Shown piece after piece: positions 29,101-35,431 of a stretch of DNA of 64,000 nt. The notes under the pieces are model-generated. The model saw nothing but the letters and a program-made list of their open reading frames with translations, ran no database searches and was not told the DNA's origin. The position numbers and the translations under genes are program-made. This DNA is from Streptomyces sp. NBRC 110611. Lineage in GTDB: Bacteria; Actinomycetota; Actinomycetes; Streptomycetales; Streptomycetaceae. Numbering within the stretch: the first letter of the stretch is position 1; each line of letters starts with the position of its first letter. The stretch lies in the NCBI RefSeq assembly GCF_001590865.1, contig NZ_BBUY01000005.1, positions 186,001 through 250,000 of the forward strand, read 5' to 3'.

Positions 29101-32100
29101 TTCGGCGGTCAGGACGGGGGCCAGGAGCTCGGGCCGGTCGGGGCCGAAGTCGACCTCGACGGTCCGGCTCCGTACGGTGCGGAATTCGCTGGAGAGCGTC
29201 CGGTACAGCCCCGCCGCCTCGTGGGGCAGCGGGCCCCGGCTCACCCGCAGGCAGGTCAGCGACGGCAGCCGGTGCCCGGCGAGGATCTCCTGGAGCAGCG
29301 CCAGCCGCCCGCGGAACGCCGTCGGGGACGGGGACGGTTCTTCCGTGCCCTGCGGCCACCAGTCGGTGAGGTCGACGAGGCCGGCGAGCCGTTCGCCCGC
29401 GGCCGGTCCGCCGTGCGCCGCCAGGGCCGTCGCCAGCGTTCCCGGCCGTCCGGTCAGCTCGGCGGCGGGGATCACGACCGTCCGCAGCGCACCGGCCGGC
29501 AGCGCCGTGGCGACGGACGCCGAGGCCTCGTTCACCAGGACGAGGCAGATGCCGTCGGCGGGCGCCTGGGCGTCCCCCGTCCGGCCACCCGCGTCCGGGT
29601 CCGCCGCGGTCCAGTCCCTGACCAGGAACTCCTGGGTGGGACCGGTGGCGATCCAGTGCTGGTCGCGCCGGAAGGGGTAGGTGGGCAGTGCCAGCCGCCG
29701 CGGCCGGGCGTGCGGACCGCGCAGCGCGGACCAGTCGACGGTACCGCCCGCCACCCAGTGCCGGGCGGTCGCGAGCGGACCGTCGCCGGGTGTCCCGGCG
29801 GCGTCCGGTCCCGGCTCCGCCGTGCCCCGCAGCACCGTGCCGTCCATGGGCTCGCCCGCGAGGAAACCGCGCAGCTTCGCGCGGAGTTCGTCCGTGGAGT
29901 CGGCCAGCACCGCCAGCCGCTCCGCCATCGCCGTCCGCCCGCTCTGCAGCGTATGGGCGACATCGGGCAGCGCGGCCGGCCGCTGTCCGCGCTCGTCCAG
30001 GAAGTGCAGCAGCCCGCGGACCACGTCCGCCAGGGCCTCGGCGGTACGGGCCGACAGCGGCACGACGCACGGCGCGGTCACCGGTCCCGGGGCCGACGGC
30101 TCCGCCCTGAACTCCTCCAGCACCACATGCGCGTTGGTGCCGCCCATCCCGAACGAGCTGACGCTTGCCCGGCGCGGCAGTTCGCGTCCTGCGGCGTCCG
30201 TGAACCGGGTCCACGGCGCCCGCTCGCGCTGGATCCGCAGCGGCGAACCGGCAAGCCGGATCATGGGGTTGACCTCGCCGACGTTGCGGGTGGCGGGCAG
30301 CTCCCCGTGCCGCATGGCCAGCATGACCTTGATCATTCCGGCCACTCCGGCGGCCGCTTCCAGGTGCCCGATGTTGCTCTTGAGCGAACCGAGCCCGCAG
30401 TACGCCTCGGGTGGCTCGGTGCGCCCGCGCTCGCGGAACATCTGCGCGAAGGCGTCGACGATCCCGGAGACCTCGATCGGGTCGCCCAGCACGGTGCCGG
30501 TGCCGTGCGCCTCGAAGTAGCCCACCGTCGCCGGGTCGGTGCCGGCCGCCGCGTACGCCTGCCGGATCAGGGCGGACTGCGCATCGGCGTTGGGCGCGGT
30601 CAACGACTGGGCCTGGCCGCCGTGGTTGACCGCCACGCCCTTGAGCACGGCGTGGACGGTGTCGCCGTCCGCGCGGGCCCGCGACAGCGGCTTGAGCACC
30701 AGCGCCGCCACCCCCTCCCCGCGGACGTAGCCGTTCGCGCCCGCGTCGAAGGTGCGGCACCGGCCGTCCGCGCTGAGCACCCCGGTCCTGGCGTACGCCC
30801 GGTGCTGTTCCGGATCGCAGATCACATTGACGCCGCCGACCAGCGCCTGCTCGCAGGAGCCGTCGCGCAGCGCCCGTACCGCCTGCTCCACCGCGACCAG
30901 CGAGGACGAGCACATGGTGTCGACGGCGACGCTGGGGCCGTGCAGCCCCAGGGCGAAGGAGACCCGGTTGGCGATGACGGAGGGCGAGGTGGCCACGCTG
31001 CGGTGCGGTTCGGGGGCCGGCAGGCAGGCGCGCAGCACCGCCGCGTAGTCGCTGTGGCACACCCCCGCGTACACGCCCGTACGGCTCCCGCGGAGCGCGC
31101 CGATGTCGTGCCCGGCGTGCTCGAAGGCCTCCCAGGCCACTTCGAGGAAGAGCCGCTGCTGGGGGTCCATCAGTTCCGCCTCGCGCGGCGAGATGCGGAA
31201 GAACCCGTGGTCGAAGCGGCGGACGTCGCGCAGGAAGCCGCCGCGCCGGACCACGTCGGCGGCCGGCCGGTCCGCCCCGTCCCGCGGCCGGTACCAGTCC
31301 CAGCGGTCGGCGGGGATCTCGCCGACCGTCTCCCGGCCCTCGGCAAGGACCTGCCACAGCTCGTCGACGGAGTCGGCGCCGGGGAACCGGCCCGCCATGC
31401 CCACCACGGCGATCTCGTCCTGGTCGCCCCGCCCCCGGGTCCGCCGCCGGGCGGGCCGCACCGGCGCGGGCTCCGCGGCCTCGCCCGCGACCACCCGTGC
31501 GATCTCGGTGAGGGTGAAGCTCTGGAACAGCCGGCTGGGGTCGGCCTCGACGCCCAGCCGCCCCGCGGCGTCGGCGAAGGAGGACAGCGCGAAGCTGTCC
31601 AGGCCGAGCGTGCGCAGGTCGGTGTCCGCGGCCAGGGCGTCCTCCGGGACCTGGAGGGCCTCGGCCATGACGGGCCGCAGCCGTTCGGCGAGCGCGGCGG
31701 CGGAGGCGCCAGGGGTACGGACGGCGGCGGCTGCCCTGCGCCCCGCGGCGTCCGGCACGGGGGCCAGCGCCTTCACCGTACGGATCCGGGCCAGCGGCGC
31801 ACCGTCGCTCTCCCGCAGCAGGGTCGAGGCCAGGTGCGCCCGGTCGCCGTCGAACCGGCAGGAGTCCAGGCGGAAGCGCACCGCGTCGTCCGGTCCGCAG
31901 TTCCCCAGGTAGACCACATCGCGGGAGACCGTCGAGGCGGCGTGGGTCCAGTCCCGGCCGTGCAGCCGCTCCGGGCCCGCGTCCAGGGCGTGGACGTAGG
32001 CCCGTTCGCAGTGGTCGTTGATGTGCGGGTAGGAGGCGAAGTAGAGCAGGCCGGCGCCATTGACGTCGAGGTACGGGTTCAGCTCGTAGACCTGCTCGGA

Positions 32101-32601
32101 CAGCCCGCCCCCGGCCGGCCCGCCGCCGGCCGCGGCGTCCTGCCGTACCGCGAGGAACTCCCGGTGGAAGCCGGCGGCCTCCTCGTCGGCCGGCGCCTCG
32201 GGCGCGCCCGGCGGCTCCTGCGGCACCACCGGCGTGAGCACGTTGTCCGCCGACCGTTTGGCGAAGACCGTCATCAGCCGTGCGGTCAGCTCCTTGTCGC
32301 CCGAGCGCAGCGCGAGATCACCGACGTAGGTGCGGGCGTCCACCCGGCCCAGCCGTCCGGTCAGCACGCAGTCGTCGCCCTCCCGGAAAGCGCTCAGCGG
32401 CTGTCGCGCGTCGATGCGTACGCGGACGAAAACGGGGAGCAGCCGTTCACCACCGGTATCCCGCAGTTCCGTCACCGGTATACCGAAATGTTCGCCGAGC
32501 AGCTCCCAGTGGAGGTCACCGAACTCTTTGCAGAGCCAGTTCTCGGAGAGCCCGCCCATTGCCATCTGCGGCAAAGCCAGACGCAGGCTCCTGGATCCCA
32601 C
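26161..32601 (-). CDS. trans-AT PKS, protein A: LnmK-like loading domain-ACP-KS-KR-ACP-KS
   Basis: 2146 aa from the GTG at 32601, preceded by GGGGGA. The 56 further open codons upstream lack homology. Residues 1-285 resemble LnmK, the leinamycin acyltransferase/decarboxylase that makes propionyl-ACP from methylmalonyl-CoA; the clearest shared stretch is NGAGLLYFASY at about 181-191. Then ACP 303-372 (Ser336), KS 395-830 (Cys564, His699, His746), post-KS linker 845-985, KR about 1010-1450 (TGGTGEIG near 1217, Tyr1380, Asn1384), ACP 1505-1580 (Ser1538), KS 1641-2060 (Cys1808, His1943, His1983) and a Pro/Ala/Thr-rich tail. It is first in the colinear line, so the N-terminal domain probably supplies the starter. 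No AT is present, so the extender units must come from separate acyltransferases that are not in this window. The last KS is separated from its DH, which begins protein B. Confidence 0.92.
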   Translation of the reverse strand: MGSRSLRLALPQMAMGGLSENWLCKEFGDLHWELLGEHFGIPVTELRDTGGERLLPVFVRVRIDARQPLSAFREGDDCVLTGRLGRVDARTYVGDLALRSGDKELTARLMTVFAKRSADNVLTPVVPQEPPGAPEAPADEEAAGFHREFLAVRQDAAAGGGPAGGGLSEQVYELNPYLDVNGAGLLYFASYPHINDHCERAYVHALDAGPERLHGRDWTHAASTVSRDVVYLGNCGPDDAVRFRLDSCRFDGDRAHLASTLLRESDGAPLARIRTVKALAPVPDAAGRRAAAAVRTPGASAAALAERLRPVMAEALQVPEDALAADTDLRTLGLDSFALSSFADAAGRLGVEADPSRLFQSFTLTEIARVVAGEAAEPAPVRPARRRTRGRGDQDEIAVVGMAGRFPGADSVDELWQVLAEGRETVGEIPADRWDWYRPRDGADRPAADVVRRGGFLRDVRRFDHGFFRISPREAELMDPQQRLFLEVAWEAFEHAGHDIGALRGSRTGVYAGVCHSDYAAVLRACLPAPEPHRSVATSPSVIANRVSFALGLHGPSVAVDTMCSSSLVAVEQAVRALRDGSCEQALVGGVNVICDPEQHRAYARTGVLSADGRCRTFDAGANGYVRGEGVAALVLKPLSRARADGDTVHAVLKGVAVNHGGQAQSLTAPNADAQSALIRQAYAAAGTDPATVGYFEAHGTGTVLGDPIEVSGIVDAFAQMFRERGRTEPPEAYCGLGSLKSNIGHLEAAAGVAGMIKVMLAMRHGELPATRNVGEVNPMIRLAGSPLRIQRERAPWTRFTDAAGRELPRRASVSSFGMGGTNAHVVLEEFRAEPSAPGPVTAPCVVPLSARTAEALADVVRGLLHFLDERGQRPAALPDVAHTLQSGRTAMAERLAVLADSTDELRAKLRGFLAGEPMDGTVLRGTAEPGPDAAGTPGDGPLATARHWVAGGTVDWSALRGPHARPRRLALPTYPFRRDQHWIATGPTQEFLVRDWTAADPDAGGRTGDAQAPADGICLVLVNEASASVATALPAGALRTVVIPAAELTGRPGTLATALAAHGGPAAGERLAGLVDLTDWWPQGTEEPSPSPTAFRGRLALLQEILAGHRLPSLTCLRVSRGPLPHEAAGLYRTLSSEFRTVRSRTVEVDFGPDRPELLAPVLTAELAAADRETQVRYRAGRRERALLRFLPTGEHPAATGAGPLDGLADGTVVITGGTGEIGLHLARELHRRGARHLLLIGRGRLPARAKWAALAADPATEPRLRRRLAGLLELTAAGASVEVRTHALRDAASLARILDRTGQRHGAVTAVFHCAGAMDDSRSLLAKSPDEVQRVLDPKVRGLRTLWAALRGRLPRLLVLFSSVSAAIPRLGASYGDYAAANAFLDDFATLHDGRDGCRVRALQWPLWQDTGLGRGRGEAVGELGLPALPAADALALLDRALAVEGRPVLLPCQADRSRVPAEELLRAPGPEPDPVPAVAPGTDPVRAAVPDGAADGGPAPAAVVGWLTEVCARTLRTDPARMSADASFAELGVDSLLLAELVRALESALGTAVDPALVQEHPTIGELAAALAERSGPALRAVLGEAPAAGGTAAPTRTEAETRTESETRTESETRTEAETRGVAGTGGRNAGPAAAAGPVPIAVIGTACRFPGAESPDAFWQALVQGRDSVREVPASRWDTGALYSPHGEPGTSISKWGGFLDDAGDFDPAYFGFDERTARYLDPLARKALEVTAECLRDAGYREDELKGRRVGVYVGSRSANYREYLRPLPREAIVGVNQNFIAAHLSHHFDLAGPNLVVDSACSSSLVGVHLACQSLALGESELALAGGVDLLLDEDMYLLLSEGRALSPSGRCRTFDEGADGFVPGEGAGMVLLKRLADAERDGDRVLAVIESGAVNNDGRTMGHTTPSVRAQRALIQEALTRGGIDARTVGYVEAHGTGTMIGDPIELQALTAAFREYTPDRQFCAVGSVKTNMGHLLSAAGVAGLLKVVLSLRHQQVPPTLHCVRPNPRFGFPESPFYPATELRDFTGGAPLERAAVSAFGFGGTNAHLILRRGDDAAGLRARPRQPLAPPSYRRTTLWAVRPGDPAPVIDPGPATVPAPATAPATVPATVPAPDAAHVPTLTGGRSARLDLTFLPAR
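27731..27808. repeat. 18-bp tandem repeat, four copies, in the PKS A linker
   Basis: CGCGTCTCCG[C/A]CTCCGTG repeated four times head to tail, in frame. It encodes an acidic-basic linker of TRTE(S/A)E units (residues about 1600-1624) between the second ACP and last KS of protein A. Confidence 0.85.
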
Positions 32602-32723
32602 GAATCCCCCTCGAAGAACCAACACCACTTGCTCATGGACACGACGGGCGGACCGTGGAACGGCCGGAAATCCCCGTCCTCGCCCTGCCGACGCATTCGA
32701 CCAGACGTCCGCCCTTCCCGGAA

Positions 32724-32761
32724 CCCCTAATCCCGGTTGCCGGACCGGGGCCGAATAGGGG
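32724..32761. promoter_or_regulatory. CCCCTA...TAGGGG element upstream of PKS protein A
   Basis: CCCCTA (32724-32729, preceded by AA) and its inverse TAGGGG (32756-32761), 26 bases apart, about 123 bp before the protein A start. One of several copies of the same motif in the gaps around the cluster; candidate operator of the LAL regulator. Confidence 0.5.
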
Positions 32762-32776
32762 CTGGGCAAACACGCT

Positions 32777-33583
32777 CTAAACTGCCAGGACCGGGCCGGT
32801 GAGCAGGGTCGCCGTCACCGGGCCGGGAGGCACCGGCAGACAGGCCGCCCCGATGAACCCCACCGCCGGCTCCAGGTGCAGCAGGCACCAGGGGCGCCGG
32901 GCCGGGAAGTGCGCGCCCCGGCCGAGCGCGACCGTCGGCACATCGAGGTCCACCGCCACCTGGAACGAGTCCAGCCCCACCGACATCCCCGTCCCGATGG
33001 CCTTGACGACCGCTTCCTTGCGGGTCCAGCAGCGGTAGAAGGCCGCGCGGCGCCGGTCCGCCGGCAGCGCCGCCAGGGCCCGCCGCTCGGCGGGGTGGAA
33101 GTAGTCGGCGACGCCGGTCTCCGGTGCGCCCGCGCGCACCGCCTCGACGTCGACGCCGACCGGCTCGGTGGCGACGCCGACCAGCGCCAGGCCCGGGCAG
33201 TGGGACAGGTTGAACTCCGGCCGCGGCGACGCCCCCGGGCCGTCGAGCCGCGGCTTGCCGTACGCGCCGGCGGTGAAGCGGAGCGCGTCCGGCGGCCGCG
33301 CGACGTACCAGGACAGCACCCGGCGCAGGAAGGCGTGGCTGATGACGTACCACTGCCGGTCGCGCGGGAAGACGAAGGCATCGGCCCGGCGCCGCTCCGC
33401 GTCGTCCAGCACCGCGTAGAGGTCCCGCGGATCGTCCGGCCACCGGTCGGTGCGCACCGCCCACAGGTGCAGTCCGCCCGGCGGCACGGTGCGGGCCGGC
33501 CGCCCCGCCGGCCCCGGTCCGGCCGTCCCCGTGACCGATCGCCGCACCGTCCAGGCGACCCCGGAGGACACCCTCGTGTTCAT
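32777..33583 (-). CDS. Sfp-type 4'-phosphopantetheinyl transferase
   Basis: 268 aa from ATG 33583; an upstream GTG at 33643 is possible but has no ribosome site. It transfers phosphopantetheine from CoA to the Ser of carrier proteins and so would activate the many ACP and PCP domains of the neighbouring synthases. Key motifs are GVDVE (143-147), which binds Mg and CoA, and WTRKEAVVK (186-194), the W-x-x-K-E-x-x-x-K signature. Length fits the Sfp/Svp class. It is read in the same direction as the synthase genes, 175 bp before the first one, and diverges from the crotonyl-CoA reductase gene. Kirromycin-type clusters also carry a dedicated enzyme of this class, as I recall. Confidence 0.93.
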   Translation of the reverse strand: MNTRVSSGVAWTVRRSVTGTAGPGPAGRPARTVPPGGLHLWAVRTDRWPDDPRDLYAVLDDAERRRADAFVFPRDRQWYVISHAFLRRVLSWYVARPPDALRFTAGAYGKPRLDGPGASPRPEFNLSHCPGLALVGVATEPVGVDVEAVRAGAPETGVADYFHPAERRALAALPADRRRAAFYRCWTRKEAVVKAIGTGMSVGLDSFQVAVDLDVPTVALGRGAHFPARRPWCLLHLEPAVGFIGAACLPVPPGPVTATLLTGPVLAV

Positions 33584-33714
33584 CCGCCGTCGTACCGCAC
33601 TGTTACGGTCTCCCCGCCGCGCTGCCGCGCCTGCCGTACGCACGAGGACACGCGTACGTACCTGAAGCCAATGGAACCGGACGGTATTCGAGCAGAGGAA
33701 ACCCTCGCGCGGAA

Positions 33715-33743
33715 CCCCTATTCCGGCGCCGGTCTTCTAGGGG
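33715..33743. promoter_or_regulatory. CCCCTA...TAGGGG element in the divergent transferase-ccr promoter region
   Basis: CCCCTA (33715-33720, preceded by AA) and TAGGGG (33738-33743), 17 bases apart, 132 bp before the transferase gene and about 76 bp before ccr. The 235-bp region must hold both divergent promoters; no clear -35/-10 pair was recognised. Confidence 0.5.
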
Positions 33744-33818
33744 CCCGTTAAGGGTGTTCCGTCTTATCGGGGGTCACTTAGCCTGGGCGGCAATCGTCCG
33801 CGTTTTATCGGAGCCCCC

Positions 33819-35165
33819 GTGCGAGAAATCATCAGTGCCGTCCTGTCGGATGACGCCTCTTCCGAGGACTATGCCGCTCTGCCGGTCCCGGACTCGTATC
33901 GGGGTGCCTTCGTGCGCAAGGACGAGGCCGGTATGTTCGAGGGCCTGCCGAGCGCGGCCAAGGATCCCGCCAAGTCCCTGCACGTCGGCGAGGTGCCGAC
34001 CCCCGAACTCGGGCCCGGCGAGGCCCTGATCGCCGTCATGGCCAGCGCGATCAACTACAACACCGTGTGGAGCTCGATCTTCGAGCCGCTGCCGACCTTC
34101 GGCTTCCTCGAGCGCTACGCCCGCACCGGCCCGCTCGCCGCCCGCCATGACCAGCCCTTCCACGTCGTCGGCTCGGACCTGTCCGGTGTGGTGCTGCGCA
34201 CCGGCCCGGGCGTGGGGCGCTGGAAGCCGGGCGACCGGGTCGTCGCCCACTGCCTCTCGGTGGAACTGGAGTCCCCCGACGGCCACGACGACACCATGCT
34301 CGACCCCGAACAGCGCATCTGGGGCTACGAGACCAACTACGGCGGCCTGGCCGAACTCGCCCTGGTCAAGGCCAACCAGCTGATGCCCAAGCCGGCCCAC
34401 CTCACCTGGGAGGAGGCCGCGAGCTCCGGCCTGGTCAACTCCACCGCCTACCGCCAGCTGGTCTCCCGCAACGGTGCGGGGATGAAGCAGGGCGATGTGG
34501 TGCTGATCTGGGGCGCGGGCGGCGGACTGGGCTCGTACGCGACCCAAATCGCCCTCAACGGCGGCGCCATACCCGTGTGCGTGGTCTCCAGCGAGCACAA
34601 GGCGGAGCTGGCCCGCGCCATGGGCGCCGAGCTGGTGATCGACCGGGCCGCCGAGGGCTTCCGCTTCTGGCGGGACGAGCAGACCCCTGACGCCCGCGAG
34701 TGGAAGCGGTTCGGCGCCAGGATCCGGGAGCTGACCGGCAGCGAGGACCCGGACATCGTGCTGGAGCACCCCGGCCGGGAGACCTTCGGCGCCAGCGTCT
34801 TCGTGGCGCGCCGCGGCGGCACCGTCGTCACCTGCGCCTCCACCTCCGGCTTCCAGCACCAGTACGACAACCGCTATCTGTGGATGGGGCTCAAGCGCGT
34901 CATCGGCAGCCACTTCGCCAACTACCGCGAGGCATGGCAGGCCAACCGCCTGGTGACCAAGGGAATGGTGCATCCCACGCTCTCCACGGTGCACCCGCTG
35001 TCCACGGTCGGCGAGGCGGCCCGCGAAGTGCACCTGAACCAGCACAGCGGCAAGGTCGGCATCCTCTGCCTGGCTCCCCGCGAAGGGCTCGGTGTCACGG
35101 CACCCGAGCTGCGGAGCCGCCACGAAAAGGCCATTAACCGCTTCCGTTCCTCCAACCTCCCGTAG
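33819..35165 (+). CDS. ccr: crotonyl-CoA carboxylase/reductase
   Basis: 448 aa medium-chain dehydrogenase/reductase, from the GTG at 33819 (GGAG five bases before). The family reductively carboxylates crotonyl-CoA to ethylmalonyl-CoA with NADPH and CO2. The CO2-pocket residues described for the Kitasatospora setae enzyme, Asn81, Glu171 and His365, fall at exactly these positions; residue 170, Phe there, is Tyr here. The NADPH site reads WGAGGGLGSY (231-240). In a synthase that inserts one branched unit, the product would be the extender for an ethyl side chain, probably at the reductase-less KS-ACP module that ends protein B. It is transcribed away from the transferase gene and ends at a strong hairpin. 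A primary-metabolism copy elsewhere in the genome cannot be excluded. Confidence 0.93.
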   Translation: MREIISAVLSDDASSEDYAALPVPDSYRGAFVRKDEAGMFEGLPSAAKDPAKSLHVGEVPTPELGPGEALIAVMASAINYNTVWSSIFEPLPTFGFLERYARTGPLAARHDQPFHVVGSDLSGVVLRTGPGVGRWKPGDRVVAHCLSVELESPDGHDDTMLDPEQRIWGYETNYGGLAELALVKANQLMPKPAHLTWEEAASSGLVNSTAYRQLVSRNGAGMKQGDVVLIWGAGGGLGSYATQIALNGGAIPVCVVSSEHKAELARAMGAELVIDRAAEGFRFWRDEQTPDAREWKRFGARIRELTGSEDPDIVLEHPGRETFGASVFVARRGGTVVTCASTSGFQHQYDNRYLWMGLKRVIGSHFANYREAWQANRLVTKGMVHPTLSTVHPLSTVGEAAREVHLNQHSGKVGILCLAPREGLGVTAPELRSRHEKAINRFRSSNLP

Positions 35166-35182
35166 CCGGAAAAAGCACCCGG

Positions 35183-35207
35183 AAACGCCCTTCCGGGAAG
35201 GGCGTTT
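35183..35207. terminator. hairpin after ccr
   Basis: AAACGCCCTT pairs with AAGGGCGTTT around CCGGG, followed by TCT, 17 bp past the ccr stop codon. The A and T ends make it a good intrinsic terminator in either direction. Confidence 0.8.
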
Positions 35208-35276
35208 TCTCGCCTCGCGAGAAAGCAATCACACCCCCGCCACCTGCAACGATGTCCTGATCGCCGTCATGAATTG

Positions 35277-35296
35277 GCGCACTCTTTTCGGTGCGC
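35277..35296. promoter_or_regulatory. inverted repeat upstream of the LAL regulator gene
   Basis: GCGCAC (35277-35282) and GTGCGC (35291-35296) separated by eight T-rich bases, about 135 bp before the regulator start. Possible operator. The rest of the 266-bp gap holds the ccr terminator and nothing else recognised. Confidence 0.3.
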
Positions 35297-35431
35297 ATCT
35301 TTGTTATCGTGCTCGCGCGGGCGCCGAGGGAACTGCCGTACGCACCTCCATGCTGCGCCCGCATGCCCGGCTGTCGACCGTGACCGCCGTACCACGACCC
35401 GGGCGACCGAGCGGCGAAACGGGGGAGCTCT

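Noticed and set aside
28420..32730. 1436-codon plus-strand frame opposite PKS A
   Set aside because: Same antisense shadow effect; no recognisable domain, and the minus strand holds a complete KS-KR-ACP reading.
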